A stretch of 23,304 bases of DNA from Diplocarpon mali (taxonomy: Eukaryota; Ascomycota; Leotiomycetes; Helotiales; Drepanopezizaceae). Position numbers and translations under genes: made by a program. Of the stretch, positions 8,932-20,164 are shown in pieces (the stretch's first letter is position 1; every line of letters begins with the position of its first letter). Under the pieces are notes generated by a model. The model ran no database searches and was not told the origin of the DNA. It was given only the letters and a program-made list of their open reading frames with translations. The stretch lies in contig JAENRP010000137.1 in the NCBI GenBank assembly GCA_024741835.1, forward strand, positions 1 to 23,304, in the 5' to 3' direction.

Positions 8932-8959
8932 GCGATGCTCTTAGAATCGCTTAACTATA

Positions 8960-10250
8960 TAGATAAAATAAAAGAAAGAATAGTAGTTGTAAAGAAAAGA
9001 GGCTCTATCTTATATACTGCCCTTTTAAAGGTTGTTTCTTTTAAAATAAGAAGGGTTGCTATAGGTAATAAGCGTTCTTAAAAATCTTTGCAATTCTATA
9101 CTAATACTTTATTAGGCTTCTTATAAAGTATTTCTATTGCAAAGGTTCTCCTTTCCTTCTTTTAAAAATAACCCTCCTTTATTATTTAAAATATTATCTT
9201 TATATTAATAATTTTTAAATATAGAAGGAACTCCTGCTTATTATAGCCTTGGCTGCCTTTGCAAAGTAAGACCCTTAGAGTCCTTATACCTTGCGTTATA
9301 CTAACTTTGCGCTAAGTCGCTAGCGCTCCCTTAGGAGCTACTACCTTAGTGCGCTTATCCTAGCGCCTGCTAAGTAATAAGCCGCTGCCGCCGTCGCCCC
9401 TGCTGCTACTGCCGCCGCTGCTGCTACTACTTAAGAGCCCTGCCCCTACTGCGCGCCGTATACCTAAGCCTATAATAGAGCGCGATAATGCGTATATATA
9501 TTATATCGTATATAAGAGTATTAGCAATCTCGATTGTTAGTGCTTTAATAGTACCTTTAGTATATATTACATTTATTATATAATATTAAGTAATAGCTGC
9601 TAATAGGCTAATAGACCTCTCCTCGCCTTTTAAGAGGCTATTATATTAGCCTATGCCTGCGGCGCTTTTAAAAAGGAGGTAGCGCTACTATTTAATATAG
9701 TAAAGGGTGCGCTTTAGAGCTTCTATAGTACGTCTTATCGAATCTTATTAAGTTCTAGGCTGATTTTAAAAAATAGGAGCGATTAGACCCTAGTGCTAAG
9801 AGGGCCTGCTACTCTTATAAATAGTAGTATTGCTGCCTCCTTTGCTCTTAGTATACTATTCTCGTTTGCTCTTAGCCTATCTTCTACTATCCTATTCCTT
9901 TTACTTGCTACTGCTGCTACTCTTATCACCTTTGCCTTTACTATTATAGCTGCTGCTATAGTCTCCCCCTTTGTCTCCTTAGCCCTTGCCTTTGCTGCGC
10001 CTATCCTTGCCTCTACCGCCCTTGCTCTTGCTGCCCCTATCGCCGCATCCCTTACTATTACCCCTACTATCGCTAGTATATTTGCTAATAGGCCTTTGGC
10101 TAAGGGAGTATTAGTAGGCCTCTTTTAAAAGGAGATTTATACAAAGCTTATAGCTATAGTATCTTAGCTCTTAGCCTTAGCTAAGAGAATCTAAGAGAGG
10201 GTTGCGCTTTATAATAGCAGCTTAAGAATATTACCTATTTTATATTTTTA
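8960..10250 (-). pseudogene. Additional broken reading frame downstream of RNase H in Copia-A
   Basis: One minus-strand frame continues for about 1.3 kb with stops nearly all TAG/TAA where Gln is plausible. From its start it shows a very Gln/Arg-rich part (about 10,100-9,810) and then a basic part (QKRRRHR-like, near 9,660). Next comes a Cys/Tyr-spaced cluster (about 9,580-9,480) that could be a mutated zinc-binding motif, since TGC or CAC become TAC by RIP. An Ala run follows (about 9,435-9,375), then a basic helical tail. The GC-rich repeats at 9,370-10,120 are explained by these Gln and Ala runs. I cannot name the protein. Whether it was fused to pol or separate is not clear. The open frame on the other strand (9793-10128) is taken as its shadow. 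Confidence 0.55.
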
Positions 10251-10429
10251 AAAAAGGAGAAGCTTTTATAATATACTTTATAAAAGAAAATAAATAAATG
10301 TAATTATAAAAGAGTAGGAGCTTATAAGTATAAATCTTCTAATAATAAGTAATTACTTATTAGTAAGTGCGAGTTACTAAACGATTGTTTAAAAGCTCTA
10401 AAGGTTTAATAAATAAATAAAGCTTTTAA

Positions 10430-13400
10430 ACTTCTAGCAGTTTAGGTTTTTAATAAGCCTATTTGTATATATCTCCTTAATAAGGAGGTAGATTATTTAA
10501 AAGCTTTCTCTTCAGTACTCTTAGCGGATTTATATATTATTAATTTCGATATATTAAAGGCTTATCTTAATCTTCTTATTCTTTATAATAATTAGTCGAA
10601 TTATCTATTAGTTATTATAATATATATTTTATTTAAAAAGGGAGTTTATGCGAATCTCCTTAAAGAGGCGTTTTATAGCTATTATCTCTTTTATAATAGA
10701 AACTATACTATAGAGTTCTACTTTAATAAAGGAGAATATAATAGTCGCTTAGCGATTCGCTTTTTAAATAATTAGTCCTTTAAATAGAAAGAAGATATAT
10801 CTTTAAAAGGATTTATAAGTCTTTTAATCATTTTTAAAAGAAGCATTTAAAGATATGACTAATTAGTATTCCTTAGCTTTAAAGCTATAGGTAATTTTTA
10901 AAAAGCATATATTATATAGATATTAAAGTGTTTAATCTATAGCTAAGAGGTACTTAAAGCTTGGATTAATTAAAAAGAAAGATAATTAAAAGGCTGCGAA
11001 TATAATATTTAAGTATATTATAATTACTATATAAAGAATAGAGCCTATTTTCTTTTAGTACTCCTTTACCTTTTTTAAAGAAGCTTGCCTTAAGTTCTTA
11101 ACAAATTCCTTCTTTAGTAATAGAGTATTAAGTACTCTTCTTATATTAGCTTTGAACTTTTGAGCGATTTTCTTAATATAAGTATTATAAATTAAGGAGA
11201 TCCTCTTTGCCTTTTTATCTTAAATCATCCTTACTTTAAGGAATTAGGAGATATCTCTTATAATAGTAAGCTTATATGCCCTCTTTAGGTCTTTAATTAA
11301 ATAAGTCGCCTGATCTAAGTTAAAGGCCTTATATAATACTTAAATATTATTAATATAAAATGTTATAAAGATTATACGATCCTTTATTATAAAAATATAA
11401 GGCTCCTAGCTTAGTAGCTTAAGTTAAAGACCTTTAAGTGTTCCTACGAAGTTCTTATACTATAGCGCTAAAGAGTCTTTTAGCTTATAAAGTGCGCAGT
11501 CTAGTTTTACTACTATACTAGGGCGCTTAAAGCCATTTAGTAGGAAGTATATAACTAAAGCACTCCTTAAGTCTTTAAGAGCGTTGATAAACGCATTAAT
11601 AATATTAAACTACTTTACTTTTATATTAAAGTACGCAATAAGCGCTATTAATACTTCAAAAGACCTTGCTATAAGTATAGTTGCGTAGGTTGAGAAAATT
11701 AAAGCTTTATCTTAAAGATCCTTTTGTATAATTAGCTATAATTGGCACTTTAAAAGCTCGCTAAAGCTATTGACCTTATAGGTAAAAACCTATTTTAATA
11801 GTATTAGTAAGGGCTTTGAATAGTCCTTCTATATAATTCTCTAGCAACTCTAAGATTTTAGATTCCTAATCTCCTAGCGCCCTCCTTTTTTAAATCGTTT
11901 GCTAAAAGGGTACTTCTCTAAGTCTAGCTATCCTTTCAGAAGCTTTAGCAAAGAGCCTTAGTACTATAAGTAATTAAGAGATTGCGCTCTATCCTTTGCT
12001 TAACTATTAACTATAGCTTTAATAATTATATAAACTGTTAAATAGTCCTTCTTATCCTCTTTTATCTATTTATTTGCTTAAAAGGTTAATATAAACTCTT
12101 ACGTATATAAGGAGTAGGGTAAATCAATATTACTTTAAAAGAGTATATACTTTAAAGTAATAGTATATACTTTTAAAGTCTCCTATTACTTAACACTTAA
12201 GCGTCTTATCCTCTTTTACTTAAAAAGAGGGAGTTCCTCTTTATACTTTTCTTTATAAGTCTCCTCTTTTATTTTTATTATTACTAAAGGTTCCTTTAAG
12301 AGTCTAGGTAGCTTTATCTCTTAAGTCTATAGTCTTTAAGCTAATATTATAACTTAAGATATTATATTATTAAGGCCTGCTCCTTTTATTAGATCGCTTC
12401 TTATAAGATTATTAGAGCTTCTCTTAGATCTTAATAGTAGTGCTTCTAGCCTTTTATCAAAGTTTACTAAGGCCTGCCTTTATAACTAAAGACTCTATCT
12501 TAAAGCCCTTAAGCTATCTCTATTCTTATATAGAATAGCAGCTAAAGATCTGCCGATCGCCTTATAGAACTTGTCTTTAAAGACTCCTTTAGAGTCGTCT
12601 ATAGTTCCTTCTTTAATAAGGCCTTTATAGAGAATTATCACCCTTAAGCTTTAGTTGCTATTTGCCTTTTTAAAGACTGGCAAAGTGGCTTTTAATTCGC
12701 TTACTTTTACTCTTAAGTTTTTAAATAGGTCTTTTAAAGAATTTGGATTTAAGTTAAGGCCTTTTATATTATTTATTAAAAGCTATAGAGTAGCGTTAGT
12801 CTATAATATAGGCTCTTCTTATATAGCGGCTTCTTTTATAGCAATTGCATTTAACCTTGCGATAAGCTCTAATTCTTCGAAAATGCCTTTAAACTTAGTA
12901 TCCTAAGCTCCTTCTCCTTCTTTAATTAATTAAAGGGTTATCTTAAGTTCTTAATGCGATATAGGGTTTGCGCACTTAGCTTTTAAACTATAGAAGAAAG
13001 ACTTATCAAATTCGATATTATAAATTATTATTACTTACTAAAGTATAAGAACTTAGATTCTATAAATATTAAAGGTATTATATTCAATTAAGTAACTTAA
13101 GTGCCCTTATAATTCAATTTTAAAAGTTCGGCAGTCTCTTTCTACCTCCTTCTCCTTAATTAAAAGGTATACGCAAGCGCTATATATATAAATGCGACTT
13201 TAGTCAGGCTTTAAGCTTACTATTATCTACTTAATAAGCAGCAGCTTATAAAATCGAAAATACTACTTAAATTAATTGTAGAGAGCCTTACTTAATAAGA
13301 TCATCTTCTTCTTAATAAGTAGGGAGATATTATAAAAGTATATAGCAGCTTTTATAACCTTTGGCTAAAGGCTTGCTAAAAGCTTAGTATAAATCCTCAT

Positions 13401-14470
13401 TTTAATAAAGCATTTAATCAACTCCCTTCCTACTTGCTCTACGCCTCTATTAGGTTAGTATATATAAGCAGGAGTAAGCTTTAAATCGATTCCCTTCTCT
13501 TTTACCTATCTTTAGTACTTTATAAGAAAGTCTTCCCTTAAGGAAATCACTAAAGTATTATTATCTTACCTAATCTTGCAAATAGAAAGCCTATATTAGT
13601 ATTTCACTTATACTTTAAAGGCCTAGAGGACCTTTATAACTATATCTCTACCCTTTGATTTTAATAAGAATGTCTAAAGCATACTGCTATACTTATCCTT
13701 AATTAAAAGAACCTATAAGCAGCTATTATATAAGTTATTTAAAAAGTTAAAGAGATCTTAAAAGATTCTAAAGAAGGGCCTTAGAGATCGGTTCTTAAAG
13801 GTAGCGCGAGAAATAACTTACTTAGTAGACGCTACTACGTATATAAGGTACTTTAGCCTTTATATTCCCTTGATCTTTACTCCCTTAGCATACTTGATTA
13901 GCGCTTAAAGAGCCTCTGCGCTTAAATAGCTAGTATAAAGGTACTATATATACGCATTATTATCCTATACCCTAGTAGGCGCATAGCTAGACTAGAACCT
14001 ATTATAAAGCGTCGTCTTAGCTATAGGAAACGCTATTAAAGTAAAGAAGTTATATTAAAGTATATTTAAAAGATCTAAATAGTTAATAGGCTTATATTTA
14101 AAGAAAATGAGATTATAGCAACGCTCTAATTAAGCTCGCTTTATAGAATCTCTAATGCTCTTAAAGCGTAAAGTAAGGTCTACCTTAAAGTACTAAAAAC
14201 CCTTATTTGCAAGGAGCCTCTTTAAGATAATATTAGTAGTAAACTCCTTTATAATAGCAATATTATATAGCATTATCCCTATAAGAGAGCTATTATATTA
14301 TAGAAGAGAGTCTACTATATATCTATTACCTTTCCTAATATTTAAAAGTCTTAAGGTACCTGCTTTAATATATTGCTATAAGTCGCTAAAAGGCTTAAAG
14401 GTACTTGCAATAAGTAAATCCTTTAAATTAACAATATAAGTAGCTGCGCAATTATTAAAGAGCATACTTA
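10430..14470 (-). pseudogene. Copia-A pol (protease, integrase, reverse transcriptase, RNase H), RIP-broken
   Basis: All domains read in order on the minus strand. The protease active site appears as NNCAATYIVN (14,456-14,427), from a D-x-GA-type motif. The GAG-pre-integrase block follows at about 13,945-13,800 (LSAEALQALIKYAKGVKI). Integrase core follows to about 12,700 (FRIFQDLF, LLIKDKYS). Reverse transcriptase covers about 11,700-11,000: CALYKLKDS near 11,495-11,470, the catalytic box YINN at about 11,350-11,361 instead of YVDD, and IGSILY near 11,040. RNase H includes NASF near 10,850, KSSQRYIF near 10,800 and a degraded STEAE motif near 10,730. The D-to-N and Q-to-stop changes fit RIP. 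Domain limits are estimates by eye. Confidence 0.85.
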
Positions 14471-14759
14471 AGGAGAGTAGGTAGCATTTTAGCTTAAAGA
14501 GGTAGTAGATATTAAACGATTCTTTAAAAGCGTCGAAAGCAAAGGGATCTATTATTATAAAGATTAGTAAGTTCTCCCTTTTACTTAAACTATCCTCCTT
14601 AAAAGCTAAAGCCTTTCTCTTAAATTTGTTAATCGCTATTACTATAATATCATTCTCCTTAAGCTATACTTAAAGACCTTTGAATTAGTCTCCTGCGTTT
14701 AATGCCTTTTATATTCGTAAGACCTCCTTTCGCAAGGGGAGAACCTTTATATTTTCCTT

Positions 14760-15980
14760 ATACCTATCTATAGCATATAATAGTTTCCAATAGTCCTAGG
14801 GCTTCTAATAGTAGTTAATAGAGCCTTTATAAGGGCACTTAGGCCTAATCTCCCTTTTGGAGCTTATAAAGCGATTTTAAGAGCTGCTTACTAAAGCCTG
14901 CGAAAGGGTTTCAGCATTTAAGAGAGACTCTTAAGTAGTAAAAACTGCTAGCCCTTTATTATCAATCGCTCTATTAGATTCAATGCCTACTAAGGCGCGG
15001 CTTAGCTATATTAGGTTATACTTATATAGGGTTCTTATCTACTTATTAATAATTATTTCCTCCTTTAAGTAAGTCGCTTAACTTAGATTAATCTTTACTA
15101 TAACTAAGTTTAAAAAGTTAATTACTCTTAATCTCCCTTTAATCTTAAGAAGACTATATTGCTTTATTAGGCAGTACGCCTCCTACTACTCCTAGATCTA
15201 TTGCTAAGTATTAGTTCTCTTAGTCTTACCTTAGTATAGTATATCGCAGTACTAGAGCCTTGTCTAAGACTGAATAGCCTTATTAAAAGGTGCAATATCA
15301 CGCTTTAAAATAGATACTAAGCCTTAAAGTAAGAGTTGCTAGTTTACCAAATTAGCATATAGGTCGTTAGTAGTAGTTCTACTTATAGGAGTATCTTTAT
15401 TAAGTATTAAAAAGGAGAGCTTCTTAGCTTAGATTTAAGCTTAAGCTATTGTAAAAGCTAAAAGCATTCTATCGATAGTCTTAGAGACCTATTCTAATAG
15501 TAGCTTATAGTATTTGCATTAGGTCTTCTAAGTCTCCTTGCGCATAAGGTGCTCCTTTATTAGGATTTTATATTCATCTTTAATATCTTTATAAAAGGCC
15601 TATAAAGGAGGAGCTTTTAATAGATCTTTTAAGGGAAAGCAGGCGTAAATCTATTCGGCTAAAGTAGCTATATACTCTTTATATAACCTCGCGTATACTA
15701 CGCAAAGGTTGGCCGTTTTTAGTTCCTTAAGCTCTTATATAAAGAGAGCTTAAGGCTTAGTCTTTATAATTGACTTAAATAGGAGTCTTAGATTAGTAAA
15801 AATAGTAATATTATAAAGCTTAGTGAAGAATATATATTTATTAAACTACTTTACTTAAAAGGCAAAGGTATTAAAGCGAGGCTTAAAGATGCTTAAAGCA
15901 TTAGATATATTAAATAGAATCTAATGAAAAAGGTTAGGTATATAAATAAAGTTTATAAATAAGGTTCGATTAGAAAATAG
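14760..15980 (-). pseudogene. Copia-A gag (RIP-broken), with remnant zinc knuckle
   Basis: A minus-strand frame can be followed from about 15,960 with stops almost only at expected Gln codons. Near 15,900-15,800 it has a segment with Phe/Leu/Arg spacing like the start of fungal Copia gag. Near 14,850-14,780 it shows a cysteine followed by Tyr and Trp residues (KCPYKGS, later DYWKLLYAID). This fits a nucleocapsid CCHC zinc knuckle in which Cys and His codons were changed by G-to-A or C-to-T. Gag packages element RNA; this copy cannot. Confidence 0.7.
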
Positions 15981-16091
15981 AGATTTGTTAATTGAAAATA
16001 AAGGTCCTTTAAGTTATTATAAATATTCGAAAAGTCGGTCAAGAGCTCAAAGGGCCCTTTAGCCAATTGTATACAAAGAGAAAGCATATTA

Positions 16092-16113
16092 AAGTGCTTA
16101 TAAGGCTTATAAC
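16092..16113 (-). other. Copia-A primer-binding site (tRNA-iMet half-molecule type)
   Basis: The minus strand reads GTTATAAGCCTTATAAGC directly inside the 5' LTR. It matches the TRIM primer site at 694-711 except for one C/T difference, and looks like the complement of the initiator tRNA-Met anticodon arm with a G-to-A change. Confidence 0.65.
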
Positions 16114-16310
16114 TATAGTACGGTCGGCTGGAGGGCCTTCATTAGGTCGCTTAAGAGGCTTGCAAAAGTAGAGGAAGATGATAAATTGTATTATTATCTA
16201 ATGTATATATAGTAAAGAGACTTCGGAAAGAAAAGGGAGAGTCTATAACTCAGCAGAGTCACGTAGAGAGTCTCCAGAATAAGTGGAGACTCCGCCCATT
16301 CTGCACGACA
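16114..16310 (-). repeat. 5' LTR of Copia-A, 197 bp
   Basis: Read on the minus strand it begins TGTCGTGCAGAATGGGCGG. Its outer (right) half keeps CA, TG and CG dinucleotides that are lost in the other LTR. It ends 141 bases from the stop codon of the ABC1 gene and points away from that gene. Confidence 0.9.
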
Positions 16311-16451
16311 GAATATAAATAGCTTTTTCAACAAAGGAGTTACTTTATTTACATAATTAAACTCAAGTATACCTCTATATTATATACAATACCAATTATA
16401 CCGCATCTCTGATATTTATAAATATGTATGTATATATCAAAAAGTGCTTAA
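16311..16451 (-). promoter_or_regulatory. 3' region of the ABC1 gene, with a possible polyadenylation signal
   Basis: Between the Copia-A target duplication and the ABC1 stop codon there are only about 140 bases. The minus strand contains AATAAA at 16349-16344, about 100 nt after the stop and about 30 nt before the LTR. Transcript ends probably fall at or inside the edge of the retrotransposon. Confidence 0.4.
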
Positions 16452-18568
16452 TTATCCCTCGAATACTGCATGCTGCAACTCCACCCCAAATTGATCTTTG
16501 GCAATATACCGCATTTGTCTTTCCAGCTCATCTTCCATTCCTCCGCCCCAGCCAAGCACCTGTCTGATCCTGCTGCCCCAGAACACGATGTCACTACTCA
16601 GCAGCACGAACCTGAAAAGCAAATGCCTCCACGCATTACCCCACCGTTCTCTCCATCCCAGGCCCATGTCGTCGACCAAACTCCGACTCGCCCACCACCC
16701 AGTCATCTTGATCCTATTGACTGGTGAGCCTAAGAACTGGTTGTTGCCCTGCACGATCCGCATATTACGGCCTATGAACAGCAGCTCGCGCGGGAAATTC
16801 TCTTCCTCGGACAACACATCACGAATGCCCTGACGCATACGTTCCTGGACTTCAAAGTGTCGCTCCGCGACCGTCTTACCCTTCAGTTCGCTGGTGACGC
16901 GACCCCTGGTACTACTGTCTCCGCCTTCGTAAGGACGCATCAGTGTAGCGGATGCGAAAAGGTCGGGGGCTTTGACACCCCAGGCACTGGTAATTTTGTT
17001 GATCGTAGCATTGTCAAACGTCATGATTGCTTTCCAGAATTGGCAGTACTGTCTTCGGAAAGCAGGTTTCATGTAGACGTATAGCCCGTGGTCGATCAGC
17101 ACGAGCTCGGGCCGACCATCGACTTGCCGTCGGATAAAAATATTGCCTGGATGGGGATCGCAGTGGACGAGGCCCCAGAGGAACATTTGAGCGGAGAAGA
17201 GGTCAATCATTGTTGTCATTATCTGCTGTAGTGATAGTCCTAGACCACCCTTACCAGAGCGGCCTTTCCATTCGTCTCTGTCCGGCTTCAAGTGTCCTGT
17301 ACCGTCGTTCTCGCAAGTTGAAATCCTTGGTGGTGGGAGGGGATCGCCGTTGACTCCAGGAGATCCTTTGCCGCTGCCACCGAGCCACCTAGCAGTCAAA
17401 GTATCTTTGTCCCAAAGTCGAATACCTTCAATCCACTCTGCGGTCATGATACGTTTGGAAGAGAACTCTCGGTAGACTTTGGGGATGTAGACACGACCGC
17501 GCAGACGGGGTTCACCTGCTACTAAGTTGGCCATCGCCTCTGCGTTATTGGCCTCGTTGACGAAGTCCGTTTCAAGCATCAATCGTTCAGTGATGTAAGG
17601 GACAAGGCTGTAGAATGGGAGGTTGAAGTACCAAGTGTAGACCTTCATCACAACCCTTCGGCCGGTTAGTTTCTTCCTTCTTTCCAAATGAGTGGATTCG
17701 CAAACTTGAAAGACCACAGGTCCCAACCCACTTGCTGCTCTATCTCCCTCTTCTGAACCTTGATAGCCACCTCCCTCCCGTCTGCCAATCTCGCCCAATG
17801 AACCTGGGCGACGGACGCCGAAGCCCTAGCCTTCTTCTCCATAACTCCCTTCCCCGGCTCGTTGCTGAAGCTAATCCCAAATACTTCTTCTGGACTTTTC
17901 CCAAACTCTTCCCTGATGACATTTTCGACATCCACCCAAGTATTCTGAGGCGCATCGTCAAACATTCGCGCAAACATCTTTTGGAATTCTGGGGGCAGAA
18001 CCGCGCTCTGCATCGCGATCGCCTGCCCAATCTTCAGGTATAACCCTCCATTCTGATGTAGCAGCTCAAACAGCTTCTCGGCATTCCTCCTGTGCAGACT
18101 GGCGAGATCCCCACCGAAGAACGGCTCGGGGCGAAAGTTCAGCTTGTAATCTAATGCCACCACGATACCCAGGCCGAACGTTCGGAGGGATCTGGTCAAG
18201 GAGGATGCGTACAGCTGGGAGTCAAGAATGTAGAGAGTCCCTGTCAATGCCGTGACGTACAAGAGTCTGCGCCCCCATTTGATCGAGCGACGGTAGTGTC
18301 TTGCCGGGACGGCCTTGCCTAGAGATTCTGGAGAAGGCGGCGTGAAGGATTGGAATCTCTGGTTCTGAATGGTCTGTATGCAAGACTTGGAGAAGCTTGC
18401 CTTGTTCGCCAGTGTTACCGAGCGTTGGGCATGATGGTGGAGGGTCGGTAAGGTGCGCTTCGATACCCGCTGGAAGGTCAATGGCGAGGGTTGGTGACAA
18501 GCGTTATGTTGATGGCTATATCTGACTCGGGGAGCGCTGCGATATAGTCCTGCTGTGCGCAATGACAT
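16452..18568 (-). CDS. ABC1/UbiB-family atypical kinase, mitochondrial (Mcp2/Cqd2-ADCK1 type)
   Basis: Exons 18568-17706 and 17655-16452 give about 688 residues. A start at 18568 is chosen because it opens an Arg/Ser-rich, acid-free presequence (MSLRTAGLYRSAPRVRYS), as expected for mitochondrial import; an in-frame ATG at 18649 would add 27 residues. A hydrophobic stretch at residues 102-121 may be an inner-membrane segment. Family motifs follow in order: KIGQ (179-182), Ala-rich-loop variant ASAS (249-252), VAIK with the ATP-site lysine (about 267-270), CDPHPGN catalytic loop (453-459), and IDHG in place of DFG (475-478). A Gly/Pro-rich insert (about 380-425) separates the lobes. UbiB-like proteins bind ATP; yeast Mcp2/Cqd2 and human ADCK1 act in mitochondrial lipid and coenzyme Q handling. 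Assignment to this subfamily rather than Cqd1 or ADCK5 is by motif impression. Confidence 0.85.
17656..17705 (-). other. Intron of the ABC1-family gene, 50 bp
   Basis: On the minus strand it starts GTTTGCG, ends CCGAAG and contains the branch sequence ACTAAC 15-20 bases before the end. Removing it joins DLWSFK to VVMKVYTWYF in frame and restores the conserved sequence leading to LETDFVNEA. Without splicing, the frame stops at 17666. Confidence 0.9.
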
Positions 18569-19154
18569 TTCTCTTGAGAAGTTGTCGACATCGGGGATTT
18601 CCGAGGTCCTCAAGCGGAGAGCTTTATGGCGGGTTTCCCTCGGGGACATCAAGAAATTGATGACTTCTCGGTCTCCGTATGTCTTATCTTATCGCCACCG
18701 ACGTGGAGATCGGGCTGGGCTTCGGCCTCACGTGACGAGGGAGTGAAGGCCTCCAAGTATTAAGGTAAGGTTAAGTCAGTTGGGAGTTGACTGCAAAGCT
18801 GGGTGTTCGAAGGAAAGGGATCCCTCAAGTTCCATCCGAGCCAGGGAATCCAAGATGAGCATGTGGGTAGGTATCATGGCATGGCCAAGAGGTGGCAGTC
18901 GGAGGGAGACCTCTGAAACGAGTTTCAGATCCGTATGTACGAGTACCACAGTACAGGGTATACTGCAAGTGAATACAATAATCCGTATACGAAGGAGGAA
19001 ATGAAGACTGCTGGGTTAAAGCTTGTTTGCCTCTCTTGATACCGGGATTTGGGTTGAGACTGGGGACCGGAGACTCGAGGCTGCAGACTGGAGACTGAGA
19101 ATCAAGTCCGAGAGTCAAGTTCGCAATGAATTAATTCTCTTCACTCTCAACTCC

Positions 19155-19202
19155 CAGTCTCAGTCTCAGTCTCAGTCCCCGTCCCCGTCTCAGTCTCAGC
19201 CT
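19155..19202. repeat. CAGTCT hexanucleotide repeat
   Basis: CAGTCT units with CCCCGT variants in the middle, in the divergent intergenic region. Confidence 0.8.
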
Positions 19203-19448
19203 CAACTCAGATCTACCCTCTGCAAATAGTGGAGAGGTTCGAGCCTTTCACCTCTGCTCCTCTCATCTTCTTCTCCGCCCTGAATCTCTCGAGGGACGCG
19301 GCTCCTCCGATCCTTTCTACTTCCAAGCCCCCCCTCCCTGCCTCTTGTCTTCTTCGTCATTGTCAATCAAGCTTCATATCTGCACTCAATTGTCCATTTC
19401 CAATCTCCCTACCTGCCAAGTTACGCGAACGCGGAGCGATTTGGCCCC

Positions 19449-19450
<2 letters not shown>

Positions 19451-19483
<33 letters not shown>
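19451..19483. repeat. (GAC)11 trinucleotide repeat
   Basis: Eleven perfect GAC units. They create an Asp run in an accidental plus-strand frame (19229-19573), which I do not regard as a gene. Confidence 0.9.
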
Positions 19484-19807
19484 ACACCCGCACCCCTTTG
19501 GCACCTGGCAATACCTAATCAACCGCTAGTTGCACGTCGCACCCTCTACTCTGCTGCCGGTCGGTCCAGATAGATCAAGTCAGGTAACTCGCTCACACCC
19601 GGTCAATAGCCCCGAGTATCGTCGCCCTCGTTTTCCTTTTTTTTCTCTCTTTCTTCTCTTCGTCCTCTTTGTGGCTGGGTCAGGTTGCCCGAGTTGAACC
19701 TACTACCTTGTTTGCCCACCTTACTGCAGCACAACCGGATTGATACCTCCCGCCTCATATCTAAGGTATCTTCCTACCAACCTTACCTTGCCGTCGTCCC
19801 CCTCCCC

Positions 19808-19845
19808 ATCCCCATCCTCATCCTCATCCTCATCCTCGACCCCAT

Positions 19846-19877
<32 letters not shown>

Positions 19878-19881
19878 CCCC
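19808..19881. repeat. Two adjoining hexanucleotide repeats, CATCCT and CCTCGC types
   Basis: CATCCT units run to about 19837, followed by CCTCGC units from about 19853 to 19880. Both strands are strongly purine/pyrimidine asymmetric. Confidence 0.8.
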
Positions 19882-20164
19882 TGAATCAGAAGGTCGCGAC
19901 TGGGAGAGGATTGTAACCCGTGGCCGCCCCCGTCGACACGCAGACTAAACTACTTACTTACTTGCCTGCCTAGGGAAATCATTGCCTGTCTTTACGTACC
20001 TACCTACCTACCTATACCTCCTTATTGCCCGCCGTCTCGTTTCTCCACCCACCTGTCCGCCTCTGCAGGAACTTTCAAAGTTGTCCAGATCTCTTCCGCT
20101 CACCACTACCACCCAATGGATTCAATCTAGATTCCGCCAGCCAGCCTCCGCTGCCACCAATACG

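Larger units (their letters stand above)
8721..16310 (-). mobile_element. Complete Copia retrotransposon (Copia-A), 7,590 bp, RIP-inactivated
   Basis: It is bounded by 197-bp direct LTRs (8721-8917 and 16114-16310) and by GAATA at 8716-8720 and 16311-16315. On the minus strand the order is 5' LTR, tRNA-iMet primer site, gag, protease, integrase, reverse transcriptase, RNase H, an extra reading frame, a purine tract (AAGGGG near 8920) and 3' LTR. Protease and integrase before reverse transcriptase defines Copia (Ty1/Copia). Every domain is broken by stops of RIP type, and the catalytic YVDD box has become YINN. It is longer than many Copia elements because of about 1.3 kb beyond RNase H. It lies downstream of, and in the same direction as, the ABC1 gene. 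Confidence 0.92.

Noticed and set aside
9793..10128. Plus-strand 111-residue hydrophobic Ala/Leu-rich frame
   Set aside because: It is the mirror of a Gln/Arg-rich minus-strand Copia-A frame; the composition follows from CAG/CAA-type codons on the other strand, and it lies inside the element.
16470..17084. Plus-strand frames opposite the ABC1 exon
   Set aside because: They are antisense shadows of a conserved coding exon without recognisable motifs.
17270..17400. A second intron in the ABC1 gene at the Gly/Pro-rich insert
   Set aside because: The frame is open through the insert and the flanking conserved kinase segments stay in register; no well-placed branch site was seen.
19229..19573. 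Plus-strand frame with an Asp run
   Set aside because: The run is a (GAC)11 microsatellite, and the rest has no domain-like sequence. The same applies to frames at 19685-19948, 19982-20461 and 20025-20426.
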